From Salvia splendens (lineage: Eukaryota > Streptophyta > Magnoliopsida > Lamiales > Lamiaceae): a stretch of DNA of 64,000 nt. Below are positions 45,246 to 56,661 of this stretch, piece by piece. The position numbers and the translations under genes were made by a program. Position 1 is the first letter of the stretch. Every line of letters begins with the position of its first letter. The stretch is from the NCBI RefSeq assembly GCF_004379255.2, contig NC_056045.1, positions 6,482,560 through 6,546,559 on the forward strand, given 5' to 3'. Under the pieces are notes generated by a model. It had not been told where the DNA came from. It worked only from the letters and a program-made list of their open reading frames with translations, and ran no database searches.

Positions 45246-45526
45246 GGCCTCCATATGTTGAAAAATTAGAGGAAAAAGAAAGAAAAACAAGCACATTCGT
45301 GCTCTACACTTAAATCAGTTTTGGATAATTGATGTCACTGAATATAAAATGCATAAAAGCATATTCCCAATCTTTTCCGTCCACGCATAAGACCGTGTTT
45401 GGCAATCGCCTTCAGAACATCGAATTCCACACAACAACAAATTTACACCTGCATACAATCTCTCTTCCAAAAACTCCAATCCTCAACAATTAAGAATTCC
45501 CTCTGGAAAGAGATCGAAAAGCAATC

Positions 45527-48500
45527 ATGGCGACCCCTCAAATTTTGCAGACGGAGCAGGATGTTCTTATGTACTCTTCCCTCTTTCCCAAAGGTTCGAT
45601 TTTTGCTTTTTTATTGGATCGATTTTAGGTGATTTATTTACTTCAAGTTTTTCTAATTTTGTGTATTCGGAATGACGGTCATATCTGTGTTCAATATGGC
45701 TTCAGATGAAAATGTGAGACCTCGAGGTGTGGAAATCGAGAAGAAGATTGAGTATCTTGAGAGCTTGGCTGGAAATGTAAATTTTCTGATTCTGTTCATT
45801 TATTTGTTTATGGTCAACTGCAATTTATGTTTCCTCTATGGTAATTTCCTCTATCTCTGTTACTTAATCTGAATATGGAGGATTAGGTTATTGAACTATA
45901 GCTGGAGTTATGAGATTAAAATAAATTGAACAGTATTGAGATTTGTTAATTTAATTAAAATTGGTTAAATTCATACTGAAAATGAAAAGAATCTAATAAG
46001 ATATTAAAGTGAAACTTCATGAAGGGAATTGAACATTGTGTTGAGAAAGGAAAAGTTGACATTGGGAGAATATTCCAAACAATAAGGAAAAATATTCCAA
46101 TCAATTATACTCCAAGAATAGAATAGGGAAATTGATCTTTGATTGATACTTTACCATAGTTACAAATGTATCAACCCTATATAATAGGGTATTCTATACT
46201 GTAATAATCATCAATCACAAAGTCTCAATTACCGATCTTATACTCCCTTTTCATCCTCTTTTATGCTTTCTCTATTCCCAAACTATGCCTGATACACCAT
46301 TCAAGATGGTATCAGAGCGGGGATGAGACTCAGAATAGTTTCATCACTGTCTCGGACCAATCTCAAACCTTTTAGCTAAAACCCGGCAGATCCTGCAAAG
46401 ACAAAACATGTCAGATAACGACGAACCACCAAAACCAACGGAAACAGAGCAATTCGCTCGAATGTTTGCCGAATTTATGCGTGCAAGTATCGCACAAAGT
46501 CAGAACCAAATAATACCCACCAAACCTCCAGAATCAACACCAGAAATCTACAGAATCGATTCCTCACCACTGGTCATTGCAGAGAAACTAAATGGGGATA
46601 ATTACCCCCAATGGTCTATCCTCATGAAAGCAGCGATTGGCGGAAGGGGGATGATGTCTCACATCACCGGAGTCCCACCCCCCCCGGCCAAAACCGACCA
46701 AGCATTCGAGAAATGGCAACAAGCCGACCACTGTGTGTTCACATGGTTAACCCAGAACGTTGAACCAAGATTGGTGAGTCGATTGACTCAATACCCGACG
46801 GCCAGAGATATATGGGTAAGCATCGAAGTCACCTACGCCAGCGGGAGCGACAAAATCCAAGTATATGACCTGTATGCAAAGGCAATCACGTTAAAGCAGA
46901 GGGAGGAATCACTGGAGGAGATCTGGACCAGACTAAACGACATATGGATCTCCATAGATCGGCGACATCCAAATCCAATGAAATATGCAGAGGACATTGA
47001 CATATACAACACAGAAAAACAAGAACAGAGGCTGTTTCAATTATTAGTATCCTTAAACAGCAAATACGAGAACACCAAGAAGGAGATTCTCAGGACAGAG
47101 CCACTTCCCTCAGCCGAGGCGGCCTACGCCATCCTCCGACGAGAAGACGTCCGGTCGAGCATTCTCCAGACAGAGGACTCCAGCACGCAAGGGGTCGGGG
47201 CTGGCCTGGCCGTGACCCATCAATGGCAGCATCGAAGCCATCCTCAACGGAGCGGCGGCGGTAGTGGTGGTGGGTGGAACAAACGGCCTGAAGAAGACAA
47301 ATCGAGGCTCGTATGTTCACACTGCGGGAAGAAGAAGCACAGCCGGGAAACATGCTTTGAAATTCACGGCTACCCAGAATGGTGGCAAGAAAAGAAGACC
47401 AAACCACCGCCACCAGCCCCATTCAAGGGAGCTGGCCGAGCAGCGACGGCGATAGGCAAAACTGAACCAGGCGTCACCATCGGGAGCAACTCAGGAGCCG
47501 CTTACAACCGAGGCGGCAACCCGGAAACAGAGGAGATGACGACCGGAGTAGCAACCGTCGCCAGAGGAGGCGGTGCAAAATCGGGAATGGCCGAGAAAGA
47601 GGCGGACTCTCAATTAGATGGTAAATTAGGGTTTGAGAATTTATTCTCAAACCCTTACCCTTTCCTTAATTCTTATCCTGACCCCCCAGGTCCAGGAATA
47701 TTGCAGATTAGACCCCGAAATTTGCAAGGAAACCCCAAAGATCCCAGAAATTGCAATATAGCCACCCTACTTCAGAAATCCTCAAATAAAACCCCCAAAA
47801 TTGTTGAAAATTCCAAAACAGTCCCTATACTTTGTAAAAATCAGTTCCAAATACTTGACAATTTACCCGAATCTTATGCCTTAAACGTCTCCTCGGAAAA
47901 GAAAAATGATAAGTGGATTTTTGACTGCGGAGCCACTGATACTATTACTTATGACATATCTGATATATCTAATATGCATAGGGCACCAAAGAGTCATATC
48001 CAAACAGCTAGTGGCGAGTTTACACCTGTTGAAGGAGCAGGAACAGTCACTGTTTCATCCACTCTGACGTTATCTAATTGCTTATATGTTCCGTCCATGT
48101 CACATAAACTGTTGTCAATCAGTCATGTAACAAAAGAATTAAATTGTACGTTACTGATGCAACCGACCTTCTGTCTGTTACAGGATATCAGGACAGGGGA
48201 AATTATTGGACGTGGCACTGAACGGGACGGGCTGTATTACGTGGACGAGATCACACAACGAGGAACTGCTCTACTAAACCTCGGGACTACTGATAGAGAG
48301 GCTTGGCTTTGGCATCGACGCTTGGGACATCCTTCTACGGGTTATCTAAAAATCCTCTTTCCTAAATTTAGTCAAGATATGTATTGTGAAACCTGTGCAT
48401 TGGCCAAGAGCCATAGACATTCATATAAATCAAACAATACCCGGGTTGATTCCCTTTTTTCACTAGTTCATTCTGATGTGTGGGGTCCCTCTCCAACTGT

Positions 48501-51500
48501 GGGGGGACAAGGATTCAAATATTTTCTCCTCTTTATAGATGATTGCACTCGTATGACCTGGGTCTACTTTATGAAACAAAAGAATGAGGTTTTTGAACAT
48601 TTTAGACACTTTCATGCACTAGTTCAAACCCAATTCCAGAAAAACATAAAAGTCCTTCGTTCCGACAATGGGGGAGAATTTGTCAATTCGAATATGAAAA
48701 CCTTTTGTCACAAAAATGGTCTTGTCCACCAAACCACATGCCCATACACTCCAGAACAAAACGGCGTATCAGAAAGAAAGAACCGTACCCTCTTAGAAAT
48801 GGCTCGCGCCATGCTCATTGAGTCTAAAACCCCCAGACACTTCTGGCCCGAAGCTATAGCCGCATCTGTCTATCTAACAAATCGCCTACCCTCCAGGACT
48901 CTTGACCTCCAAACCCCACTGGAAGTCCTCTCGACCCTAGCCCACATACCATTACCTTTAACCTTAAAGCCTCGAGTATTCGGATGCTCAGTTTTTGTGC
49001 ACATCCCCAAACATGAGCGAAATAAACTCTCTCCATGTGCTATCAAATGCGTCTTCGTGGGATATGGGAGCTCACAAAAGGGATATAGGTGCTTCGACCC
49101 TAAAACTAATCGCTTATTCACTACCATGAATTGCGATTTCCTTGAAACCGACTATTTCTTTGGCCAGTTTAGTGGTCAGGGGGAGAGCCATAGTGATCCA
49201 CTAAGCCAGCCACCAACTTCTGACATCCCAACAGGCCGTCTCAAACAAAGCCCAGCAGAAGATGAAGAAGAAATACAGCCCGCACCGATCAGTGACACTA
49301 TCCAAGACGATCCCCTACTGGTATCTCCTGTAAGTGTCTCTGAAACTCCTCCTAGTATTGATGATTTGACTACACTTGGTGAAAATGACCCAGAGACAGA
49401 TAATGGGCCCGAAACAGATTCGCAAGATGATCCAGAAATTTGTGATTTGTTGGAAGAACAGATTAGCGAAGAACTTGGGGGATACAAACTTCCACCAAGA
49501 GCCAATAGAGGAATCCCGCCAAAACGTTATAGCCCTGAATTCATCGGCAAGAAAACCAAATACTCCGTTGTAAACCTGGTGAAGGGACACCTCTCAGAGA
49601 TGGCACACGCATTCGAGGCCGCCCTATATGAGGAAGAGGAAATCCCGTGTACGGTGGAAGAGGCTTGGAGACACAAACACTGGCGAGAGGCAATGATGAA
49701 AGAGATGGGAGCCTTGGAAAGAAACGGTACATGGGAGAAATGCAAAATCCCAGACGGAAAAAAGGCAGTTGGATGCAAGTGGGTGTTCACTATCAAACGA
49801 AGGCCAGATGGTTCTATAGAGAGATACAAAGCGCGATTAGTCGCCAAAGGCTACACGCAGACTTACGGAGTTGACTACGATGAGACTTTCTCACCTGTAG
49901 CAAAAATGAATACCATTCGAGTACTACTCTCAGTTGCTGCCAACAGGAACTGGCCACTTCACCAATTTGATGTAACAAACGCATTTCTACATGGGGAGCT
50001 GAAAAGAGAAGTGTACATGGAAGCACCCCCGGGGTTCTCGGAAGGATTTGCAAAAGGGGAAGGATGCCGCCTAAAGAAAACACTCTATGGGCTCAAACAA
50101 TCTCCGAGGGTTTGGTTTGGAAGATTCAAAGAAGCAATGACCAAGTACGGATTTCGGCAGAGCAACTCCGATCATACTTTGTTCTTGAAGAGGCGAGATG
50201 ACAAGATCACATGCCTGATTATCTATGTAGATGATATGATTATCACGGGAGATGATACAGAAGAGATAGAGAGGCTAAAGGGAAGCTTATTCCAAGAATT
50301 CGAAATGAAAGACTTGGGAAACCTTAAATACTTCTTGGGAATAGAAGTACTGCGGTCTGAAGGAGGAATCTTCCTGCGACAGAAGAAATACATCTTGGAC
50401 ATTCTAGCGGAGACAGGCTTGATTGATTGCAAACCAGCCGATACACCAATCGTAGTGAACCACGGGCTGCAGATCTCTGATAAAGCGGAATTAGCAGACC
50501 AAGGAAAGTACCAGCGTCTGGTTGGGAAACTCATTTATCTCTCTCACACTAGACCAGACATTGCCTATGCAGTAGGAGTGATAAGCCAATTCATGCACCA
50601 ACCACAAAAAGACCACTATGAAGCTGCATTGAGGATCGTGAGGTACCTCAAAGGAACAGTTGGACATGGAATAATGTTCAGAAAGAATGAACACCGAGGA
50701 ATTTATGGGTTTACTGATGCTGATTGGGCCAGTAATCCAATCGATCGGAAGTCAACCGCAGGATACTTCACGTTTGTAGAAGGAAATCTGGTAACATGGA
50801 GGAGCAAGAAACAGAAAGTAGTGGCATTATCGAGCGCGGAAGCTGAGTTCCGAGGAATAAGAAGTGGGTTGATGGAGATCTTATGGCTTAGGAGGTTGAT
50901 GGATGAGATTGGGCTCACACAAGACAAAAGTCAACTATACTGCGACAACAAGGCATCAATCTGCATATCCGAGAATCCAGTACAGCATGATCGAACAAAG
51001 CACGTTGAAGTCGACAGACACTTCATCAAAGAAAAACTGGAAAGTGGAGCTGTAGAACTACCATTTGTCCGGTCCGAAGAACAGTTGGCTGATATCCTCA
51101 CCAAAGCTGTCAATTCAAGAAGCCTCATGAACGTACTTGGCAAGTTGAGCTTTGGGGATCCCACCGCTCAACTTGAGGGGGAGTGTTGAGAAAGGAAAAG
51201 TTGACATTGGGAGAATATTCCAAACAATAAGGAAAAATATTCCAATCAATTATACTCCAAGAATAGAATAGGGAAATTGATCTTTGATTGATACTTTACC
51301 ATAGTTACAAATGTATCAACCCTATATAATAGGGTATTCTATACTGTAATAATCATCAATCACAAAGTCTCAATTACCGATCTTATACTCCCTTTTCATC
51401 CTCTTTTATGCTTTCTCTATTCCCAAACTATGCCTGATACACCATTCAAGACATTGCAATTTGCAAATATGGCAACTCTCACTTGATACTTATTTCAAAT

Positions 51501-53583
51501 CTCACTTTGCAAGAACTAGTAGATGAGAAGCTACTTTGTGTTTTGAAGGTTAGGAACCGGAGATCTCGCAGATGGTTAAATGATCGCTTGTTAATGGAGC
51601 TCGTTCCTCGCTTGAATGCTGAGGAAATTAGAGGATTGTTTGCCCCGCCACCGTGGGGTAAGTGCATAAGTTATTGTCAAGAATGCAATAATGGTTTAAG
51701 AAGGGAATTCGTGACGAAGACATGAGATGTATATCACAAGATTTATCTTATAAGTCATTTCTATTCGCCGTGCTTCCTTTATGCGTGTGCGGTGTGCCTT
51801 GAACAACTGAATACCCGAGCATCTTGGATCTCTACATAAAGTCTCATATTCTGCAAATCTGTTGTTCAGGTGAGGAAGGGCCTCCTTCGGCATTTTGCAT
51901 GACAAAAGTGGGGGAGTGGGATAGCTTCAGAAACATAGACATGGATAAGGAGGTTCTTACATGTTCATTACTTGTGAATTGAAAATAAATTACTCTAGAT
52001 TAAAAATAAATTGAAACCATGGATTATCTGCATGCTTGTCAGATTGTAAGAAAGTATCGGTCAGCCTTGATTTTACTGCGTATCAATTTTTTTTAAACTG
52101 CTTTCATTGGCTTATTAATTTTAAGTTGAGTTAGGACTTACCAATTTTTGAATCACATAGTGGAGCAGGGTTCAATTTTTTTGTTTTGTTATTGATGTAC
52201 TATTATGACACAAAATTCAAACTAGTCTTCTAGTCATCAGGACAGAGATAGCCTGGTCATTACATATTCAGATTTCAGATTACCAAATAGTAACAACTAG
52301 TATTTCTATAAAATTATTTTCTCTTTTGCAACGCTTTCTTCTAGGAATTTACTGATTATATGTGTGCAGATAGAGTCACAACAGAGCCTTTCTTAGCAAG
52401 GATTTACACGCAAAGCAAATATTTTGCTATTTTTACTACGATCTCTACGATGCATTACTTCCCTTTTTTTTAGGAAATGTGGATTCCATATACTTGGATA
52501 TCTTTTTGACATTGAGAGGGAGAAATGGAGAGTTTTCTGTCTGCCTCTCATTCTCTCCGCTCGCTCGCTTGTGTTTTTGTGTGTTGAAGGGTGTGGTGAT
52601 TTTATCTGCGACACGCATCCAAATCATTCTAGTTTTCCCTTCTTCTAGGCATCTATCATGGAATCGGTCGAAAAGTCGTCATCGAAGCGGAGAGATCGTC
52701 AAGATGCTGACAAAGTTGCTGTACTGACTGCCTGGCACCGTGTAGATGGTAGGACTAGGGAGGCACTTCGTCGCTGTTATCTTACAGACTTGGTCAGTGG
52801 ATACGAGGTAAATATTTGTTTTATGAAATGTAATTTTCTCCCGACTTTTCAATCTCCATCCCCCGTGCTATTTGGTGACTGCATTGATCACAGTATCTTC
52901 TCATAATTTATTGGTGGTAGTATTTTATTTGACCATTGTATACATCCTCTTGTTCCGTTTCGTGCTCATGATTTCTGACACGTTTCCCATGGAAACACCG
53001 AAATATGTTGTTTCAGGAATGCGTACGTTCGTTTGTCAATGACAGCAGGAACAAAAATGTTCTAGTCATGCACGTTCAAGATCCTTTCCACCGGTTACTA
53101 CTGCATGGTGTTTGTGAGGTATTTTCTCCCACAGTATTTCGTTTCCGCGGCTTGATTCCCCTTCTCCGTGGTTTCCAATGGATAACCAAGGCTCATATAC
53201 TTGTGTGCGAGCATGACATTTCGACAAATTATCTTAAGCCAAATAAGATAGAGAGTCTCGTGTAAGAGAGGTCATTGGATACGTACTTGAATCCGAATAT
53301 TTGACTCTTGTGACTAATCTTGACACATGAGACGGTCTAACACAAGGCTTTTTTAGTAGAAATTGCACATTTTGCTTCCAATTTGAAACTGCAGATTTCA
53401 GATACCAACACAAATGCTTTCGTGCAGTTTTACAACCTTGTCTCGACCACGGTTGCCCAGTCAAAAGGCGGCACGCCCACGAAGACTACCAAGATAAAGA
53501 AAAAGCAGTCGGCGTCATCGGAGCTCCTCCCTAAGATAACACTATGCAACTTCCTGAAAATGGCAAAAGAAGGGTTCTGGTGA
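45527..53583 (+). CDS. R3H-domain protein, intron 2 enlarged by a Copia insertion
   Basis: Seven exons join in one frame of 248 codons: 45527-45593 (MATPQILQTEQDVLMYSSLF), 45706-45776, 51549-51657, 51870-51952, 52649-52807, 53017-53118 and 53428-53583. All introns are GT-AG and phases agree. The middle reads RRSRRWLNDRLLMELVPRL and LFAPPPWG, then GEWDSFRNIDMDKE. The C-terminal half has the R3H-like block: VRSFVNDSRNKNVLVMHV, DPFHRLLLHGVCEFY (conserved R-x3-H), and a basic K-rich linker ending ITLCNFLKMAKEGFW. R3H domains bind single-stranded nucleic acid, and a role in RNA handling is inferred from that only. Intron 2 (45777-51548) contains a complete 5.4-kb Copia element in the same orientation, whose LTR promoter and polyadenylation signals could interfere with the transcript. 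No lesion in any exon is visible, so the gene is probably still functional. Confidence 0.87.
46039..46306 (+). repeat. 5' LTR of the intact Copia
   Basis: 268 bp, TGTTGAGAAAGG...CATTCAAGA, identical by eye to the 3' copy. Confidence 0.95.
46307..46318 (+). promoter_or_regulatory. primer-binding site, tRNA-Met
   Basis: TGGTATCAGAGC immediately after the LTR is the standard plant Copia primer site for minus-strand DNA synthesis. Confidence 0.93.
46408..51189 (+). CDS. Copia gag-pol polyprotein, 1593 residues
   Basis: One uninterrupted frame encodes all parts. Gag runs from residue 1, with LNGDNYPQWSILMKAAI near 62-78. The CCHC zinc knuckle is at 303-316 (C-x2-C-x4-H-x4-C). The aspartic protease is near 506 with D-C-G-A instead of the usual D-S/T-G-A. 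The integrase zinc region has H636/H641 and C660/C663. The integrase core triad is D690, D753 and E789, with 35 residues between the last two, as expected. In reverse transcriptase YVDD is at 1273-1276. RNase H contains TDADWA near 1436-1441. The stop TGA falls just inside the 3' LTR, which is common in Copia. The frame starts 90 bases after the primer site. Everything needed for retrotransposition is present. The protease Cys507 is the only visible oddity and may reduce or simply tolerate activity. Confidence 0.95.
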   Translation: MSDNDEPPKPTETEQFARMFAEFMRASIAQSQNQIIPTKPPESTPEIYRIDSSPLVIAEKLNGDNYPQWSILMKAAIGGRGMMSHITGVPPPPAKTDQAFEKWQQADHCVFTWLTQNVEPRLVSRLTQYPTARDIWVSIEVTYASGSDKIQVYDLYAKAITLKQREESLEEIWTRLNDIWISIDRRHPNPMKYAEDIDIYNTEKQEQRLFQLLVSLNSKYENTKKEILRTEPLPSAEAAYAILRREDVRSSILQTEDSSTQGVGAGLAVTHQWQHRSHPQRSGGGSGGGWNKRPEEDKSRLVCSHCGKKKHSRETCFEIHGYPEWWQEKKTKPPPPAPFKGAGRAATAIGKTEPGVTIGSNSGAAYNRGGNPETEEMTTGVATVARGGGAKSGMAEKEADSQLDGKLGFENLFSNPYPFLNSYPDPPGPGILQIRPRNLQGNPKDPRNCNIATLLQKSSNKTPKIVENSKTVPILCKNQFQILDNLPESYALNVSSEKKNDKWIFDCGATDTITYDISDISNMHRAPKSHIQTASGEFTPVEGAGTVTVSSTLTLSNCLYVPSMSHKLLSISHVTKELNCTLLMQPTFCLLQDIRTGEIIGRGTERDGLYYVDEITQRGTALLNLGTTDREAWLWHRRLGHPSTGYLKILFPKFSQDMYCETCALAKSHRHSYKSNNTRVDSLFSLVHSDVWGPSPTVGGQGFKYFLLFIDDCTRMTWVYFMKQKNEVFEHFRHFHALVQTQFQKNIKVLRSDNGGEFVNSNMKTFCHKNGLVHQTTCPYTPEQNGVSERKNRTLLEMARAMLIESKTPRHFWPEAIAASVYLTNRLPSRTLDLQTPLEVLSTLAHIPLPLTLKPRVFGCSVFVHIPKHERNKLSPCAIKCVFVGYGSSQKGYRCFDPKTNRLFTTMNCDFLETDYFFGQFSGQGESHSDPLSQPPTSDIPTGRLKQSPAEDEEEIQPAPISDTIQDDPLLVSPVSVSETPPSIDDLTTLGENDPETDNGPETDSQDDPEICDLLEEQISEELGGYKLPPRANRGIPPKRYSPEFIGKKTKYSVVNLVKGHLSEMAHAFEAALYEEEEIPCTVEEAWRHKHWREAMMKEMGALERNGTWEKCKIPDGKKAVGCKWVFTIKRRPDGSIERYKARLVAKGYTQTYGVDYDETFSPVAKMNTIRVLLSVAANRNWPLHQFDVTNAFLHGELKREVYMEAPPGFSEGFAKGEGCRLKKTLYGLKQSPRVWFGRFKEAMTKYGFRQSNSDHTLFLKRRDDKITCLIIYVDDMIITGDDTEEIERLKGSLFQEFEMKDLGNLKYFLGIEVLRSEGGIFLRQKKYILDILAETGLIDCKPADTPIVVNHGLQISDKAELADQGKYQRLVGKLIYLSHTRPDIAYAVGVISQFMHQPQKDHYEAALRIVRYLKGTVGHGIMFRKNEHRGIYGFTDADWASNPIDRKSTAGYFTFVEGNLVTWRSKKQKVVALSSAEAEFRGIRSGLMEILWLRRLMDEIGLTQDKSQLYCDNKASICISENPVQHDRTKHVEVDRHFIKEKLESGAVELPFVRSEEQLADILTKAVNSRSLMNVLGKLSFGDPTAQLEGEC
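51184..51451 (+). repeat. 3' LTR of the intact Copia
   Basis: Preceded by GAGGGGGAG (polypurine tract, 51175-51183) and followed by the target duplication CATTG. Confidence 0.95.
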
Positions 53584-53920
53584 TCCTTTGTATATGTGCA
53601 ACTGTACTATAAAAATTAGCTTGTACATTGATATCCTACATTTATTTAACTGTTGTAATAATTGCTCACTCACCCTTAGCTAGTAAGGTTTGTTGTGCAG
53701 AAATGTCTCATTTCTTCACATAGTCGGCCGACTGGGTTCGAGCATTCAGGACCAGCCACTGATAATGTATTTGTGTACTTCACTTGATTTCATTCTGCAA
53801 TATTGTCTATATTTGTTAGTTTGTTGTTTGTGTTACATTTGATCTTGGGGATTTCATTGTGTACCAATCAGCTAAATAGAATCTCTCTGTCACTAAACAT
53901 TCACTCGCATAATACCCATT
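53584..53920. other. 3' UTR and flank of the R3H gene
   Basis: No other feature. The next element starts at 53921. Confidence 0.5.
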
Positions 53921-54906
53921 TTTTTGGGATGTGTGGGGCACTTTACTACTACAATAACGAAAATGTACTCACTTTGTTATTTTTTCCATCTATGGGAAAA
54001 ACGTCATCCTTATCGGCGTCTTATTAAGTAAAAATGCCTACGTGGTTGGTGTTTTACATTTTCTTTTTGAATTTGTGATAATACAGTATTTATTGTAACA
54101 CGCCTATTCCGTTGGTGTGTTTAATTAAAAAACGTCAACTCCGATGGCATTTTTTATGCGAATATTGGATAAAATAAATCAATATTTATAATTTGTACAT
54201 ACCGATCATGTTGGCGTTTTTAAAAGATTTAATTAAAAAAATAAAACTAAAATTAGAAACGCCCATACCATTGGCGTGTTTTGACAGAATGTATAATATT
54301 GTATTCTCCTCTCCTAAATCGCGAAACCCACACACAACACACACAGCGCTCGGCGGTTTCTCGGTGATTTCGCCCTCCCTCCATCAATTGCATCAACAAG
54401 GAGTGAATCGGTGCCATTCTTCCGCCTATTTGATATATTTTTCGGTTAGTATGGTTATTTTTTTTACAATACTAGAGTAATTGTTTGGTAGTTATTTAGG
54501 GTTTGTAATGGGTCGTAAATTGAGTTGAAATTTTGTGTTGCATTATTATTTAGCTTAGTGACTTGTTTGAATGACATTATTGTTGATTAATAGTGGAGAT
54601 ATTGGTGTTTAGTTATGGTATAAATTTGATTAAAAATTAAGCTAGGTAGTGTTGTTCTAGCTTAAAAATTGGGCAACTTGATTGAGTTTAAGTGGGTTTT
54701 AAATTGGTGTTGCATTATTTGTGGGTTTAGGTGTTACATTATTTGATATTGGGTTTGGGTGTTAAATTTGGGTTTAAAAAATTGGTGACAGCAAGGAAGC
54801 AAATGTCTTGAGGCTCCAAATGTTCTTCTAAGAATTTTACATCGATATCATCCACGTAGATGAGTTCCATCAACTGTTAAAACTGGCTTGCATAGTTGAA
54901 AAGCCT

Positions 54907-56291
54907 TCACAGCTGGTCCAAAAGCCCAAAATATGTACTTAATACCTTGTTCATACCGCAGCTTAATCTGTCATCATGCAACCATTCGACAATTGTACCA
55001 GGATTTTGTCTTTGCATTTCATTCAAATAAGACGGTAAAACTTTGAACGACCACTCCCATCCACCATATACAAGCTCAATAGCTGTCATCCAAGCATACC
55101 ATGCTTTCTTATAACTAATTTTCACATGAAATCTATTTTCAATATCCGCCGCAATAGTCTTTACCTTGTAGGCAGGATCGTTTTCTATCTGATGTCGAAC
55201 ACTCAATGATATCATGGACGACGAAAGATTAGCGTGCCCATCATAATTGCGATCCCCCATACAAGTATGAGCAGTGCTCCACACTCTAATTTCGGTAATG
55301 AGGTATCCTTCGGATTTCCTTGTGGCCACTTACAAACCACATGTCATCTCTTTCCTTTACTTTCAGCAACTGTATATTGTCGGATTTTTTCCAAATGCCA
55401 AAAAGTCATGGCCGTCTTCAATTCCAACTTCGTTCCAAATTTAGTATGCAAGCAGACATTGCTAGGATCTTTTTCACTCCAATAATGCACACTAGGATCA
55501 GCAGCCTCAAAGTTCTTTGGATCAAAACTATTATATGCACCTGGTAAGGTGCGAAAATAGTCCATTCTACGCTATGGGAACTGTGAAAATACTCTTCATC
55601 CAACTGTTGTTTCTCCAACCATTGTTTCTTCAACTGTTGTTTCTCCAACTGGAATGGATGGCCTTGAATTAACAAATTGTTTTTCATCAGACGGATCACC
55701 ATCTGAGTCTGTACTAACAATGTTTACATCTTCTGAATCATAAGGTGATTGTGGATCAATAAAGTCGGCTTTATCAGGACCTATAATGTCATCAACCACA
55801 TGAGGATTGTCACTGTCCCCTAAACGCACGCCTCCAACATCAAAATCTTGTGTTGCAAGTCTATATGTTCCAGCGAAACTTGGTTCTTGGGCTCTCGTAG
55901 ACGTACCAACATCATAACTTATGACATGATGACTATTTTGTTGAGTAATCAGTGAATACTCAACAAATAATTCAATTTGACCTCCTGTAGCCATACTCTC
56001 ACTGAACATTAGTGGCATGCATACTTCTTTTAGTAGAGTACCTATAAACGTGACTGCGGATCCAACGTATATGGTACGTTTCCATATTATTTGAACTTTG
56101 TTTTCAAATATGCTTATACCCATCCTTTCACAAATTGCACCCACAAGCTTATCGTAGGAAATACTTTCATCCAACATAATGAATCCTGATGAGAAAGGAG
56201 GATCATATGAAATAACTGGTCCGGAAATTATCTTTTCACCCCAATATAAATTGACACACCACGTCATACTATCTGCAATACTGTAGCACAT
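54907..56291 (-). pseudogene. Mutator-like transposase, partial and frameshifted
   Basis: Reading leftward from 56291: an N-terminal domain (MTWCVNLYWGEKIISGPVIS; ERMGISIFENKVQIIW) common in plant MULE proteins, an acidic linker, the MuDR DNA-binding block (NPKNFEAADPSVHYWSEKDP-like; LELKTAMTFWHLEKIRQYTV; KWPQGNPKDT) and the YKKAWYAWMTAIELVYGGWE and NPGTIVEW block that precedes the DDE core. Three frames are needed, and the DDE catalytic core and SWIM zinc finger are missing, so it is inactive. Confidence 0.8.
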
Positions 56292-56592
56292 AAGTAAATA
56301 TGTATTATTTTTACATTCATCATTATGTAGAAGAAACTTTATATATCATCAATATTTTTATAATTAATTACACTACAATGTATACTATCATAACAATCCA
56401 TCAAATATTGGTAAAAAATTATGTATACTAACCGAATAGGAGGACTAATGAGTGGAAGAATAGGCCAAAATCAAAATCTTCTCTCTCAAATCACCGGTTG
56501 TGTCGACCCGGGCAAGGGTTTCGCGCAGCTTGAAGGTTTTTCGCATTTGGGATGGGTAAAGCATTAGGGTTCGTCATTTTGGGGAGAGACTG

Positions 56593-56661
56593 GACTGATA
56601 TCTGTGTCCACGATAACACGCCAATGTCATTGGCGTGTTATCGTGGACACAGATATCAGTC
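56593..56661. repeat. perfect 69-bp palindrome
   Basis: Arms of 34 bases (GACTGATATCTGTGTCC...CGCCAATG and its exact complement) flank a single T at 56627. It lies inside the right inverted repeat of the Mutator-like element. Confidence 0.95.

Larger units (their letters stand above)
46039..51451 (+). mobile_element. complete, apparently intact Copia retrotransposon
   Basis: LTRs at 46039-46306 and 51184-51451 are both 268 bp and read as identical over their full length. Target duplication CATTG lies at 46034-46038 and 51452-51456. The primer site TGGTATCAGAGC (initiator tRNA-Met) directly follows the 5' LTR at 46307-46318, and the polypurine tract GAGGGGGAG precedes the 3' LTR. LTR ends are TG...GA, a rare non-canonical pair. 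A TATA box (TATATAAT, 46178-46185) lies in the LTR. Identical LTRs mean a very recent insertion. The gag-pol frame is open throughout, so the copy may be autonomous. Confidence 0.95.

Noticed and set aside
44859..45294. Open frames of 71 and 103 codons rich in Tyr/Val/Pro
   Set aside because: Translation of the GGTACGGTAT repeats of the hAT MITE, not genes.
47090..51164. Many minus-strand frames across the intact Copia
   Set aside because: Antisense shadows of the 1593-codon gag-pol frame, with no motifs.
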